This document shows, in pieces, positions 8,000-17,437 of a stretch of 64,000 nt of DNA. This DNA comes from Halopelagius fulvigenes (lineage in GTDB: Archaea; Halobacteriota; Halobacteria; Halobacteriales; Haloferacaceae), in assembly GCF_042662625.1 (NCBI RefSeq), contig NZ_JBHSXH010000009.1:744001-808000 (forward strand), written 5' to 3'. The notes beneath the pieces were generated by a model. The model ran no database searches. It was not told the DNA's origin and saw only the letters and a program-made list of their open reading frames with translations. Positions within the stretch are counted from its first letter, which is position 1. Each line of letters starts with the position of its first letter. Position numbers and translations under genes: made by a program.

Positions 8000-8965
8000 T
8001 CACGCCGAGCGGAGGTGCTCGCAGTCGCCCGCGTGGACGACTTCCTCGCCGTCGTCGGTTCGGACGACCAACGCGCCCGGGAACCGCACGTCCACGGCCT
8101 CCCCTTCCACCGTCCCGCCGGGCGTCTCGACGCGCACTCGACGCCCGAGCGTCGAAGCGTACTCGCGCCACGCCGGGAGGACGGCCTCCGTGTCCTCTCG
8201 AAGCGAATGGAACTCCTCTAGGAGGCGCTGGACGAACGCGCGGCGGTCCACGTCGCCCGCCTCCTCGCGGATGCTCGTCGCGCCCGGCGGGAGGTCGGCC
8301 GCATCGACGTTCGCGTTCACGCCGATGCCGACGACCAACCACGAGACGCGGTCGGCCTCCCCCTCCATCTCCGTGAGGATGCCCGCGAGTTTCCGACCGC
8401 CGCGGCGCGCTGCCTCCGCGTCGTCGTCTGGGTCGTCTCCCGCCCCGACGAGAACGTCGTTCGGCCACTTGATGTGGGCGTCCACGCCCGCCTCGCGGGC
8501 CGCCCGCGTCGTCGCCACCGCTGCCGCCAGCGTGAACGCCGGGACGTGCGCGGGCGGTCGGTCCGGCCGGAGGACGAGGCTCATCCAGACGCCGCCCGAG
8601 GGCGCGGTCCACTCGCGTTTGAGGCGGCCCCGGCTGCCGGTCTGTTCGTCGGCGACGACGACGACGTCCGACGCCCCTTCGACGGCGAGTTCCCGGCCTC
8701 GGTCGTTCGAGCTGTCCAGCGAGTCGTGGTACTCCACCTCGAAGGGGGCGTCCAGACCGAACGCGATGGCAGACTCTCCGTACTCGGGCACGTCGGTCAC
8801 GCGGTAGCCGTCGTCGCCGCTCTCGACGCCGAATCCGTCTTCTCGGAGGGCTTCGACCTGTTTCCACACCGCCGCGCGGGAGACGCCGAGTCGGTCCGCG
8901 AGTTCCGGCCCGGCGACCGGTCCGTCCGAGAGGGCGTCGAGGAGGGCGCGTCGCGTCTCGTTCAT
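8000..8965 (-). CDS. birA: Biotin--[acetyl-CoA-carboxylase] ligase with HTH domain
   Basis: Activates biotin to biotinyl-AMP and transfers it to a carboxylase lysine. The 321-aa protein starts MNETRRALLDALSDGPVAGP and carries a winged-helix domain (about 1-55), so it may also act as a repressor, as class II BirA does. The catalytic domain shows GSRGRLKREWTAPSGG (the biotin/AMP loop), KWPNDVLV and a C-terminal SH3-like segment. An ATATTCATT element about 30 nt upstream of ATG 8965 supports this start. Its obvious client, the biotin carboxylase/BCCP subunit, is about 700 nt away on the same strand, separated by an oppositely oriented acetyltransferase gene. Confidence 0.92.
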   Translation of the reverse strand: MNETRRALLDALSDGPVAGPELADRLGVSRAAVWKQVEALREDGFGVESGDDGYRVTDVPEYGESAIAFGLDAPFEVEYHDSLDSSNDRGRELAVEGASDVVVVADEQTGSRGRLKREWTAPSGGVWMSLVLRPDRPPAHVPAFTLAAAVATTRAAREAGVDAHIKWPNDVLVGAGDDPDDDAEAARRGGRKLAGILTEMEGEADRVSWLVVGIGVNANVDAADLPPGATSIREEAGDVDRRAFVQRLLEEFHSLREDTEAVLPAWREYASTLGRRVRVETPGGTVEGEAVDVRFPGALVVRTDDGEEVVHAGDCEHLRSA

Positions 8966-9081
8966 ACGCGGGGATGCGGGCACAACGGAATGAATATCGG
9001 GGGTTCGGGTCGGCCGCCCGGCGGGGGAGGGTCGCCGCTCCGCCAGACCTATCTCCGCGTCCGCCGTGGGTGGAGGGTACG

Positions 9082-9639
9082 ATGCCCTCCGAGAAGGAGA
9101 AGATGCTCGCGGGCGAGATGTACGACCCCGCGGACGAGACGCTCGCCGCCGAACGGCGCGAGGCCCGCCGACTCACCGACCGCTACAACGCGACGGGCGC
9201 GGACGACGACGAGGAACGCGAGCGACTGCTCCGAGAGCTGTTCGGGTCCGTCGGCGAGAACCCCACTGTCGAACCGACGCTGAAGTGCGACTACGGGTAC
9301 AACGTCTCCGTCGGCGACGACTTCTACGCGAACTTCGACTGCGTGTTCTTGGACGTCCGCGAAATCGAGTTCGGCGACGACTGCATGCTCGGCCCGGGCG
9401 TCCACGTCTACGCCGCCACGCACCCGTTGGACGCGGAACGGCGCACATCGGGCCGGGAGTACGGCAAGCCCGTCACCGTCGGCGACAGGGTGTGGTTCGG
9501 CGGGCGCGCGGTGGTCAATCCCGGCGTGACGATAGGCGACGACGCGGTGGTGGCCTCCGGCGCGGTGGTCGCCGAGGACGTGCCCGAGAGCGTCGTCGTG
9601 CGGGGGAACCCGGCGAAAGTGGTGAAAGAACTAGACTGA
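9082..9639 (+). CDS. Sugar O-acetyltransferase (maltose/galactoside acetyltransferase family)
   Basis: A left-handed beta-helix acetyl-CoA-dependent sugar O-acetyltransferase, 185 aa. It has the N-terminal Mac domain (MPSEKEKMLAGEMYDPADETL), the family core DYGYNVSVGDDFYANFDCVFLD, the catalytic His in YAATHPLDAERR, and hexapeptide turns through GVTIGDDAVVASGAVV, ending VVRGNPAKVVKE. Start ATG 9082 gives the normal Mac length. Bacterial members acetylate maltose, glucose or galactosides, probably for detoxification; the archaeal substrate is not known. It points into the accC gene (convergent, 17 nt apart) and is divergent from birA. Confidence 0.88.
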   Translation: MPSEKEKMLAGEMYDPADETLAAERREARRLTDRYNATGADDDEERERLLRELFGSVGENPTVEPTLKCDYGYNVSVGDDFYANFDCVFLDVREIEFGDDCMLGPGVHVYAATHPLDAERRTSGREYGKPVTVGDRVWFGGRAVVNPGVTIGDDAVVASGAVVAEDVPESVVVRGNPAKVVKELD

Positions 9640-9656
9640 AATCGAGGCCCGACCGC

Positions 9657-11462
9657 CTATTCGAGGACGACGAGGGGGTCGCCCATGTCGACGCTCTCGC
9701 CTTCGCTCACGAGGACCTGCGAGACGGTGCCGCCGCGTTCGGCGACCACGTCGTTCTCCATCTTCATCGCCTCCAGGACGCAGACGACGTCGCCCGCGGC
9801 GACGTCGTCGCCCTCCGCGACGTCAACCGAGAGGATGGTGCCCTGCATCTCGGCGGCGATCTGCTCGCCGTCGCCCTCGATCGCGACCTCCTCGTCGTCG
9901 TCGCTCGTCGCCTCGTCGGGGCGCGAACGGGTGGCCGACCCGCCGTTCGCGGCGCTCACGTCCGGCGTCGGGATGGCGGGCGCGCCGCGTTCTTCGAGGC
10001 TCACCTCGAAGCGCTTGCCGTTGACCTCGACGGTGAACTCGCGTTCGGTCACCTCCTCGTCTTCGTCGTCGCCGCCCCTCTCCTCGGGGCCCCACTTCTC
10101 GACGGCCTGCGCGATTCGCTCTTTGTCCAACTCCTCGTCGAGGTACTTCGTCGTGTGCTCGCCCGCGCGGAACGCCTCGTCGGTGAGCATGAGGCGGTGG
10201 AACGGGATGATGGTCTCGATGCCCTCGATGTCGTACTCCGCGAGGGCGCGTTCGGACCGCGCGAGGCACTCCTCGCGGTCCGAGGCGGTGACGATGAGTT
10301 TGGCTATCATCGAGTCGTAGTCCGTGACGAGTTCGTCGCCCTGCCGCAGGGCGTCGTCGATGCGGACGCCGATGCCGCCCGGCGGGTCGTACGTGTCGAG
10401 GGTGCCACCGGTCGCGGGCGCGAAGTCCTTGTCCGCCTTCTCGGCGTTGATGCGGAACTCGATGGAGTGGCCCTCTATCTCCACGTCGTCCTGTTCGAAG
10501 TCGAGTTCCTCGCCGGCAGCGACGCGCAGTTGCCACTTCACCACGTCGATGCCCGTCACCTGTTCGGTGACGGTGTGTTCGACCTGGATGCGGGTGTTGA
10601 CCTCCATGAAGTAGAACTCGCCGTCCTCGACGAGGAACTCCACCGTCCCGGCGTTGTAGTACTCGGCCTCGCGGACGCCGCGGCGCGCCGCCTCGCCGAT
10701 TCGCTCCCGGAGGTCCTCGTCCAAGGCGGGCGAGGGGGCCTCCTCGACGACCTTCTGGTGGCGACGCTGAAGCGAGCAGTCGCGTTCGCCGAGGTGGCGG
10801 ACGTTGCCGTGTTCGTCCGCGAGAATCTGCACCTCGATGTGCCGCGGCGATTCGAGGTACTTCTCGACGTAGACGGAGGCGTTGTCGAAGTACGCCTCGC
10901 CCTCGCGCTTGGCCGTCTCCAACTGCTCTTCGGCCTCCGCCTCGCTTCGGACGACCTTCAGGCCGCGGCCGCCGCCGCCGCCCTCCGCCTTGATGGCGAC
11001 GGGGTAGCCGAACTCCTCGGCGATCTCCTTTACCTCCTCGACGGACTCGACGGGTTCGGTGGTTCCGGGGACGACGGGCACGTCCGCCTCCTGCATCAGG
11101 GCGCGCGCCTTCGTCTTCTCCCCCAGTCGTTCCATTGCGTCCGCGGAGGGGCCGACCCACTTGATGTCCGTCTCCTCGACCTTGCGGGCGAACTCGGCGT
11201 TCTCCGCGAGGAAGCCGTACCCCGGGTGGATGGCGTCCGCGCCGGCCTTCCGCGCGGCGTCGATGACCGCCTCGTGGTCGAGGTAGGAGTCCGCCGCGCG
11301 GGCGGGGCCGACGTTGTAGGCCTCGTCGGCGTACCGGACGTGTCCGCTGTGCTTGTCGGCGTCGCTGTAGATGGCGACGGTCCGGATGCCCAACTCCTCA
11401 CAGGCCCGCATCACGCGGACGGCTATCTCCCCTCGGTTGGCGACGAGAACCTTACTGAACAT
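9657..11462 (-). CDS. accC: Acyl-CoA carboxylase biotin carboxylase/BCCP subunit
   Basis: Carboxylates its own biotin with bicarbonate and ATP for an acetyl-/propionyl-CoA carboxylase. At 601 aa it fuses biotin carboxylase (about 1-450: KVLVANRGEIAVRVMRACEELGI, ATP-grasp loop EGGGGGRGLKVV, MEVNTRIQVEHTVTE) to an acidic linker (450-525) and a biotinyl domain with EAMKMEN, the biotinylated residue being Lys567. The carboxyltransferase beta subunit is not in the window. The neighbouring BirA is the expected biotinylating enzyme. ATG at 11462; the gene is divergent from asd with about 200 nt between them. Whether acetyl- or propionyl-CoA is preferred cannot be told; haloarchaea use such complexes in propionate and 3-hydroxypropionate-type metabolism. 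Confidence 0.92.
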   Translation of the reverse strand: MFSKVLVANRGEIAVRVMRACEELGIRTVAIYSDADKHSGHVRYADEAYNVGPARAADSYLDHEAVIDAARKAGADAIHPGYGFLAENAEFARKVEETDIKWVGPSADAMERLGEKTKARALMQEADVPVVPGTTEPVESVEEVKEIAEEFGYPVAIKAEGGGGGRGLKVVRSEAEAEEQLETAKREGEAYFDNASVYVEKYLESPRHIEVQILADEHGNVRHLGERDCSLQRRHQKVVEEAPSPALDEDLRERIGEAARRGVREAEYYNAGTVEFLVEDGEFYFMEVNTRIQVEHTVTEQVTGIDVVKWQLRVAAGEELDFEQDDVEIEGHSIEFRINAEKADKDFAPATGGTLDTYDPPGGIGVRIDDALRQGDELVTDYDSMIAKLIVTASDREECLARSERALAEYDIEGIETIIPFHRLMLTDEAFRAGEHTTKYLDEELDKERIAQAVEKWGPEERGGDDEDEEVTEREFTVEVNGKRFEVSLEERGAPAIPTPDVSAANGGSATRSRPDEATSDDDEEVAIEGDGEQIAAEMQGTILSVDVAEGDDVAAGDVVCVLEAMKMENDVVAERGGTVSQVLVSEGESVDMGDPLVVLE

Positions 11463-11660
11463 TTACGGACGTATTCAGTAACGCGGCACCTCATTCTATC
11501 GGTTCATCACGTAGCGGGGTTCGACGCTCGTCGAACCTCCGCGCGGGGGCGGGTGGACGAACGTCCTGATTCGGCCGCCGACCGCCGACCGTTCTGAACG
11601 TTCGTGAAATACGTCCCGAATCCAAACGGCCTTATGGCCGTGGTACGGAACCTCACGCCA

Positions 11661-12695
11661 ATGGCAGTACGAGTCGGAATTCTCGGCGCGACCGGGGCGG
11701 TCGGACAGCGATTCATACAACTACTCGAAGACCACCCGACGTTCGAACTCGCGGCCCTGACCGCGAGCGAATCGAGCGCGGGCAAGACGTACCGGGAGGC
11801 GGCGAAGTGGCGCGTCAACACGCCGATTCCCGATGACGTGGCGGAGATGACCGTCACGGAGACGACGCCGGAGGCGGTGCCGGACGACGTGGACCTGCTG
11901 TTCTCCTCGCTCCCGTCGGGCGTCGCTGCGAACGTCGAACCGGGCTTCTTAGAGGAGGGGTACGTCGTCTCCTCGAACTCCTCGAACGACCGGATGGCAC
12001 CCGACGTTCCCCTCACCATCCCCGAGGTGAACCCGGGCCACCTCGAACTCATCGAGGTGCAACGCGACGAACGCGGGTGGGACGGCGCACTCGTGAAGAA
12101 CCCGAACTGCTCGACCATCACGATGGTGCCGACGCTGGCCGCTCTCGACCGGTTCGGTCTGGAGAACGTCCACGTCTCGACGCTGCAGGCCGTCTCCGGC
12201 GCGGGCTACTCCGGCGTCACGTCGATGGAGATTATCGACAACGCCATCCCGCATATCGGCGGCGAGGAGGACAAGATGGAGACGGAATCCCGGAAACTCC
12301 TCGGCGACTTCGACGGCGCGGAGCTGCACCTCCACGAGATGGACGTCGCCGCCTCGTGTAACCGCATCCCGACGCTCGACGGCCACTTGGAGAACGTCTT
12401 CGCGGAGACGGCCGAGGACGTCTCGCCCGAGGAGGCCGCCGAGGCGATGCGCGAGTACCCGAGCGTGGACCTCCACAGTTCGCCGGAGCAACTCATCCAC
12501 GTCTTCGAGGACCCCGGTCGCCCGCAACCCCGCATGGACCGCGAACGCGGCGACGGCATGCAGATTTCGGCGGGCGGCATCCAAACGACGGCGGGCGGCC
12601 TGAAGTACAACTGCCTCGCGCACAACACGATTCGCGGCGCGGCCGGCGCCTCGGTCCTCAACGGTGAACTCCTCGTGGAAGAGGGCTACCTCTAA
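11661..12695 (+). CDS. asd: Aspartate-semialdehyde dehydrogenase
   Basis: NADPH-dependent reduction of L-4-aspartyl phosphate to aspartate semialdehyde, the branch point to lysine, threonine and methionine. The 344-aa protein has the Rossmann start RVGILGATGAVGQRFIQLL and the catalytic Cys150 in VKNPNCSTITMVPTLAAL, then GAGYSGVTSMEIIDN. The archaeal/fungal-type enzyme is about this length. Start ATG 11661 is preferred because a TATA-like CCTTATGG lies about 28 nt before it; an in-frame extension of 19 codons would overlap the promoter. Monocistronic by context. Confidence 0.94.
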   Translation: MAVRVGILGATGAVGQRFIQLLEDHPTFELAALTASESSAGKTYREAAKWRVNTPIPDDVAEMTVTETTPEAVPDDVDLLFSSLPSGVAANVEPGFLEEGYVVSSNSSNDRMAPDVPLTIPEVNPGHLELIEVQRDERGWDGALVKNPNCSTITMVPTLAALDRFGLENVHVSTLQAVSGAGYSGVTSMEIIDNAIPHIGGEEDKMETESRKLLGDFDGAELHLHEMDVAASCNRIPTLDGHLENVFAETAEDVSPEEAAEAMREYPSVDLHSSPEQLIHVFEDPGRPQPRMDRERGDGMQISAGGIQTTAGGLKYNCLAHNTIRGAAGASVLNGELLVEEGYL

Positions 12696-12941
12696 GCGCC
12701 CGCCGCCTCCGGGCAGTCTTCGCGCCCGGGGCGTCGCCGGCGAATCGGCGGACGACGTTCAGTCGCCGAGACCTGTTAGGATTCGAGTTAAAGGACCTCT
12801 TATCCCCGCTCGGCGCGTCCTGTCCGTAGCGAGAGACTTCGCACTGTGCGCCTCCCTCGGCGGACGGGAAATCTGACGGCGGAACGGTCGCGTACCGGTC
12901 ACGGGCGCATTCACAGGATTCGCACTCGCCGCACCCACACC

Positions 12942-13403
12942 ATGTCCAACGCCCACCAGCGCAGTCCCGACGACCGGGTCGAAATTCTCCTCGTCGAAGA
13001 CAACCCCGGCGACGTCCGCCTCATACGGGAGGCGTTCAAAGCCGCGGGGAGCGAGACGACGTTGCGGCCCGTCACCAACGGGGACGACGCTATCGACCGG
13101 TTGCGGAAGCGGGTCACCGACGAATCCCGTACGCTTCCGGACATCGCCCTCGTGGACCTGAATCTGCCGAGAACAGACGGCTGTGCGGTCGTCGAATCCA
13201 TCAGGGGCGACCCTCGACTCCGACTGCTTCCGGTGATCATGCTCACGGGGTCGGGGGACGGCGAGGACGTCGGACGGTGCTACGACGCCAGCGCTAACGC
13301 GTACCTCACCAAACCCACGGACCCCGACGAGTTCGTCACACTCGCGGAAGCTGTCGAGAGATTCTGGTTCGAACACGTGGAACTTCCGCCCGACGAACGG
13401 TAA
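12942..13403 (+). CDS. Single-domain response regulator (CheY/Rcp1-like)
   Basis: A 153-aa stand-alone receiver domain, without output domain. Receiver residues are intact: acidic pocket in ILLVEDNPGDVRLIREAF, the phospho-acceptor Asp in ALVDLNLPRTDG, Thr/Ser in MLTGSG, and Lys in YLTKPTDPDEF. The NPGD signature groups it with the Rcp1-like receivers common in haloarchaea, which pair with orphan histidine kinases. No kinase is nearby. Start ATG 12942 (MSNAHQRSPDDR) is the nearest Met to the receiver fold. Partner and output unknown. Confidence 0.88.
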   Translation: MSNAHQRSPDDRVEILLVEDNPGDVRLIREAFKAAGSETTLRPVTNGDDAIDRLRKRVTDESRTLPDIALVDLNLPRTDGCAVVESIRGDPRLRLLPVIMLTGSGDGEDVGRCYDASANAYLTKPTDPDEFVTLAEAVERFWFEHVELPPDER

Positions 13404-13462
13404 CCTCGGACGACTCCGTCCCGGTGTCGGCCGCACGGACGACCGATAGCGGGCGTTCGACG

Positions 13463-14428
13463 CTATATCACCTGATTCTCCAACTCTTCGAACTCCCCCG
13501 TCTCGTCGGCGCGTTCGACGTTGCGCGCGACGATGCCGGCCAAACGCTCCCAGTACTTCGGCGTGTGGCCCGCGTTGTGGGGCGTGATGAGGACGTTCTC
13601 GAAGTTCCACAGTTCGTGGTCCTCCGGCAGGGGTTCGGGGTCGGTCACGTCGAGTGCCGCGCCGCGGATGGCGTTCGACCGGAGTGCGTCCAAGAGGGCG
13701 TCGGTGTCCACGACGGGCCCGCGCCCGACGTTGACGAGGACGGCGTCCGGCGGCATCGACCGGAGGGCGTCGGCGTCCACGAGTCCGCGCGTCGTCTCCG
13801 TCAGGGGGCAGGCGACGACGAGGTAGTCGCTTCGGGCGAGGGCGTCGTGGAACCCCCGTTCGTCTTCGAGGCCGACCACCTCGTCCGTCGGGCCGCCCTT
13901 CTCCGGCGAGTAGCGCACGCCGATGGTCTCAACGCCGAAGGAGCCGAGTCGCTCCACGGTGGCCCGCCCGAGTGCGCCGAGTCCGACGACGGTCACCGTC
14001 GAACCCTGCAACTCGCGGGTCTGGAACGACCGCCACTGGCGTCGTTGCTGTTGCCGCCACGCGACGTGGAACCGGCGCGTGAACGAGAGGATGGCCCCGA
14101 CGACGTGTTCTCCGATGTTGGGGCCGTGGACGCCGGAGGCGTTGGTGACCGCGACGCCGCGTTCTTCAAGGACGTCCGTCGGGAGGTGGCCCGTCCCGGC
14201 GTAGACGCACGCGAACATGCGCAGGTTCTCCGCCGCCGCGAGGGCGTCCTCGTCGAGGGAGAGTCCCGTCGCCACCGGCGTCTCGCGCAGGAGTTCGCGC
14301 TCCTCGGCGGGGGTGCGCGCGAGGACGACGTTCTTCTCGGGGAGTCGCGCGCGGAGTTCCTCGGCGTACCCCTCGGCGGACAGTCCGTGAATCTTCTGCC
14401 GTAAGACGACGATGTCGGCGTCGCTCAT
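13463..14428 (-). CDS. D-2-hydroxyacid dehydrogenase (NAD-dependent)
   Basis: A 321-aa member of the D-isomer 2-hydroxyacid dehydrogenase family, interconverting 2-oxo acids and D-2-hydroxyacids. The NAD-binding motif VVGLGALGRATVERLG sits centrally; catalytic Arg in NVGRGPVVD, Glu in DPEPLPEDHELW and His in ITPHNAGHT are all present. Start ATG 14428 (MSDADIVVLRQK) gives the usual length; longer upstream readings are low-complexity repeats. Substrate specificity (glyoxylate, hydroxypyruvate, lactate or phosphoglycerate) cannot be read from sequence. The gene stands alone, divergent from the GGR-like gene. Confidence 0.88.
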   Translation of the reverse strand: MSDADIVVLRQKIHGLSAEGYAEELRARLPEKNVVLARTPAEERELLRETPVATGLSLDEDALAAAENLRMFACVYAGTGHLPTDVLEERGVAVTNASGVHGPNIGEHVVGAILSFTRRFHVAWRQQQRRQWRSFQTRELQGSTVTVVGLGALGRATVERLGSFGVETIGVRYSPEKGGPTDEVVGLEDERGFHDALARSDYLVVACPLTETTRGLVDADALRSMPPDAVLVNVGRGPVVDTDALLDALRSNAIRGAALDVTDPEPLPEDHELWNFENVLITPHNAGHTPKYWERLAGIVARNVERADETGEFEELENQVI

Positions 14429-14518
14429 CGGGTAGGATACGCTCCGGGAGGGGTGGTAAATGTTCACCCCGAGCGAACGGCGTCCGCCGCCTCTCGAACT
14501 CACCCCTCGCCGAACCGA

Positions 14519-14566
14519 CCGCCCGTCGGACCGACCGCCCGTCGGACCGACCCCTCGTCGAACGCG
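14519..14566. repeat. Short 16-bp tandem repeat between divergent genes
   Basis: Two exact copies of CCGCCCGTCGGACCGA (14519-14534 and 14535-14550) are followed by a degenerate third. It lies between the 2-hydroxyacid dehydrogenase and the GGR-like gene, upstream of the latter's TATA element at about 14623. Simple slippage in G+C-rich DNA explains it; no function is inferred. Confidence 0.5.
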
Positions 14567-14654
14567 CCGACCGCCGGCCCGTCGCCGGGGCGAACCGGTC
14601 AGTACGCGTGCCAGTTCAGGGGGTTTATTATCGCCGCAGGGTTCGGTACGCGGT

Positions 14655-16034
14655 ATGGAGCGATTCGACGTAGCCATCGTCGGCGGTGGGCCCGCAGGGT
14701 CGTCCGCCGCGCACGCCGCGGCGTCGAGGGGCGCGTCGGCGGTGGTGCTGGAGAAGGGGGTTCCCCGGGCCGACCGGCCCGACCGACTCGGCCCCGACTC
14801 GACGGACGCGGCGGGAATCCTCGACTACTGGGTGGACATCATGGGCATCCACCCCGACGAGATGCCCGACGACGTACTCCTCAGCCATCTCGACCGCGCG
14901 GAGTTCGTCGGCCCCACCGAGTCCATCGTCCTGCGGAAGACGGGCATCGAGTCGTCGTACGACGAGTTCGGCTACTGTTTCCACCGCGCGAGATTCGACG
15001 ACTGGATGCGCGACAGGGCCGAGGAGGCGGGCGCGACGTACCGCGTGAAGGCGTCCGTCCGCGACGTGGAGACCGACCCCGACGGCGACGGCCCGCGCCA
15101 CGTCGTCCGCCTCGCCTCGGGCGAGGATATCGCCGCCGACTTCGTCGTCCTCGCGGACGGCCCCCAACGGACGGTGACGAACAAGGTTCTCGACCGGTTC
15201 GTCCCGTTCGACATCACGGACCGACTGGCGACGACGAAGGTCAACCACATCGCCTACCAGGAGCACAGACGCCTCCCCGAGGAGGTGTACGACGAGGTGT
15301 CGAGCGCCATCAAGTTCTGGTGGGGGTACATGCCCGGTCACACCGCCTACCCGTGGATCTTCCCGAACGACGGCACCGTCGCCCGGATCGGCCTGACGAT
15401 GCCCATCGGCTTAGACATCGACGAGATAGAAGACAGAGAGAAGTACGCTCTCCTCCGCGACGACGACGAGCGAATCCCGCAGGGGAGAGAGTACATCCGC
15501 CGCCTCCTCGAACAGGAGTACGGCGATGAGTACGACATAGAGGGGGACTTCCCCCTCGTCGAGGACCGCGGGAAGACGAAGGGGACGGAGACGTACGCAA
15601 TCTCCTCGACGCGACCCATCGACTCGCCCGCGAAGGTCGGCATCGCCGTCGTCGGCGGCGCGATGGGCGCAACCTCGGCGTTCCACGAGGGCGGGGACCA
15701 CGTCGCCGTCCGGACGGGCGCTATCGCCGGCGAACTCGCCGCCGAGGGCGACCTGACGCCGTACAACGCTCGCTGGAAGGACGCCATCGGCGAGGAAGTC
15801 CTGCGCAACGTCTCCTTCGCCGACGTCGTCCGCGACTACGGCCCGGACGACTGGGACTGGGCGTTCTCGACGGCGAAGAAACTGCAGGTGGAGTCGGGGC
15901 CGGAGCTGTTCAAAACCTCGAAAATCGGCGCGGGATTCAACGCCGCCCGCCTCGTCACGACGTACAAGAAGACGAAGTTCAAGTACCGAAATGGGAAGTA
16001 CGTCCAACTGAAGGAGTCGGAGTACACCGTCTGA
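14655..16034 (+). CDS. Geranylgeranyl-reductase-family FAD-dependent oxidoreductase
   Basis: A 459-aa flavoprotein of the geranylgeranyl reductase (GGR) family, whose archaeal members saturate the isoprenoid chains of membrane lipids or menaquinone. The FAD dinucleotide motif is VAIVGGGPAGSSAAHAAASRGASAVVLEKG; a middle segment reads FVVLADGPQRTVTNKVL, and a GD-like motif sits at VGIAVVGGAMGATSAFHEGGDHVA. Start ATG 14655 lies about 27 nt after a GTTTATTATC TATA element. It differs in length and sequence from the second GGR-like protein at 43919, so they are not recent duplicates. The C-terminal 90 residues are basic and unusual for the family. The exact substrate is not known. Confidence 0.82.
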   Translation: MERFDVAIVGGGPAGSSAAHAAASRGASAVVLEKGVPRADRPDRLGPDSTDAAGILDYWVDIMGIHPDEMPDDVLLSHLDRAEFVGPTESIVLRKTGIESSYDEFGYCFHRARFDDWMRDRAEEAGATYRVKASVRDVETDPDGDGPRHVVRLASGEDIAADFVVLADGPQRTVTNKVLDRFVPFDITDRLATTKVNHIAYQEHRRLPEEVYDEVSSAIKFWWGYMPGHTAYPWIFPNDGTVARIGLTMPIGLDIDEIEDREKYALLRDDDERIPQGREYIRRLLEQEYGDEYDIEGDFPLVEDRGKTKGTETYAISSTRPIDSPAKVGIAVVGGAMGATSAFHEGGDHVAVRTGAIAGELAAEGDLTPYNARWKDAIGEEVLRNVSFADVVRDYGPDDWDWAFSTAKKLQVESGPELFKTSKIGAGFNAARLVTTYKKTKFKYRNGKYVQLKESEYTV

Positions 16035-16405
16035 ACCGTCGGAACCCCGGCGGAACCGTCGAGTCGGAACCCCCTTGTGGTTCGACCCCCTACGTCCTCG
16101 TGCGCACCTTAGTCCCCGTTCCGAGTAGTCCCACGAGGGAGCGATGAGGAAACGGAGAACCCGGGTGCGCGACATATCCGAGTCGCCTCTGGCGACGACT
16201 CCGCCGACGGCGGCAGTCGCCGGCGGAGTGGAACGTCCGCGCCCGAAAGACGGACCGCCTGACACGAGGGTTTCCCGGCTGACGCGGCGCGCCGCCTCGG
16301 GATGATGCCGGCCGTTAGTGTCTCGGGCGACATTTCTGTACGACGACAGCGCATCGACTCCGCGGAGCACAAGCGGTTTAGTGTCGATTACCCAAACTCT
16401 CGGTG
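16035..16405. other. Intergenic stretch, no convincing gene
   Basis: This 371-nt region follows the GGR-like stop. A 53-codon open frame (16144-16305, plus strand) is arginine/proline-rich with no family resemblance or promoter, so it is not called. Two loose inverted repeats occur: CCTCGTG/CACGAGG around 16096-16138 and ACTCCGCCG/CGGCGGAGT around 16198-16230. Neither is followed by a T-tract. At the right end a GTTTAGTGT element (about 16376) is the probable TATA box of the esterase gene. Confidence 0.5.
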
Positions 16406-17341
16406 ATGCACGCCGACGACATCGACCCGCAGGCGAAGGCGGCGGTCGAACGCCAAGACCGGTTCCCGCTTCCGCACAGTCGCCGCGGGTTGAAGCTCCT
16501 CCGACTCGTCACCCGCGCGGTCACGCGGATGCGGAACCGGAACCCGCCGAGCGTCGGTGCGACCGCCGACCGAACGATTCCGGGTCCCGCCGGCGAACTC
16601 GACGCCCGCCTCTATCTCCCGGACGCGGACGGACCGCACCCCACGGTGGTGTTCTTCCACGGCGGCGGGTTCGTCCTCGGAAGTATCGGCACGCACGACT
16701 GGCTCTGCCGGCATCTCACGCGAGAGAGCGGCTGCGCCGTCCTCTCGGTCGAGTACCGACTCGCCCCCGAACACCCCTTCCCCGCGGCCGTGGAAGACGC
16801 CTACGCCGCCGTCGAGTGGGCGGCCGCGAACCCGGACGCCGTCCGCGGGACCAGGGAGATAGCAGTGGCGGGTGACTCCGCGGGCGGAAACCTCGCCGCC
16901 GTCGCCGCCCTCGTGGCCGCCGAGCGCGACGGCCCGCAGATTTCCCACCAGACGCTCCTCTACCCCGCCGTCGGCGTCGAGGAGGATCAGCAGTCCGTCC
17001 GAGAGCACGCCGGCGTCGTCCTCGATAGAGCGGACATGGAGTGGTTCGAGCGCTGTTACTACGTGAGCGATATCCACAGACGGAACCCGTACGCCGACCC
17101 GACGAACGCCGCCGACGTCTCCGGCGTCGCCCCCGCGACGGTCGTCACCGCCGGATTCGACCCGCTCCGCGACGGCGGGAAGGCGTACGCCGAACAACTC
17201 GTCCGCGACGGCGTCCCCACGCGCTACGAGAACTACGACGACATGGTCCACGGGTTCATGACGATGCGCGAGGTGGACCGGGCCCGCACCGCCATCGCGG
17301 ACGTGGCCGACGACATCGCGGACGCGTTCGGGGAGGACTGA
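16406..17341 (+). CDS. Alpha/beta hydrolase, hormone-sensitive-lipase family esterase
   Basis: A 311-aa carboxylesterase-type alpha/beta hydrolase. The oxyanion-hole motif is HGGGF near residue 88, the nucleophile elbow is GDSAGG near residue 154, and the acid and His are in TAGFDPLRDGG and YDDMVHGFMTM. These are the HSL (family IV) signatures. The start is ATG 16406, preceded directly by an in-frame GTG; the GTTTAGTGT element about 28 nt upstream fits a leaderless mRNA. It likely hydrolyses short-chain esters. It stands alone and is convergent with the aminotransferase gene. Confidence 0.9.
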   Translation: MHADDIDPQAKAAVERQDRFPLPHSRRGLKLLRLVTRAVTRMRNRNPPSVGATADRTIPGPAGELDARLYLPDADGPHPTVVFFHGGGFVLGSIGTHDWLCRHLTRESGCAVLSVEYRLAPEHPFPAAVEDAYAAVEWAAANPDAVRGTREIAVAGDSAGGNLAAVAALVAAERDGPQISHQTLLYPAVGVEEDQQSVREHAGVVLDRADMEWFERCYYVSDIHRRNPYADPTNAADVSGVAPATVVTAGFDPLRDGGKAYAEQLVRDGVPTRYENYDDMVHGFMTMREVDRARTAIADVADDIADAFGED

Positions 17342-17437
17342 CCGAGAAACGGTGCGGTCGGATTCGGTGTCGCCGAGTCCACCGGTCGACGTTCGCCCGG
17401 TCGCACTACGGGCGACGTTCGATACGCTCGACCCGAA

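Noticed and set aside
9066..11597. Very long open frame (over 800 codons) on the plus strand across the accC gene
   Set aside because: It lies antisense to a gene with complete family motifs, is rich in Arg/Val/Asp artefact codons and has no domain resemblance.
16144..16305. 53-codon ORF between the GGR-like and esterase genes
   Set aside because: Arg/Pro-rich, no promoter at the right distance, no family resemblance; consistent with chance in G+C-rich DNA.
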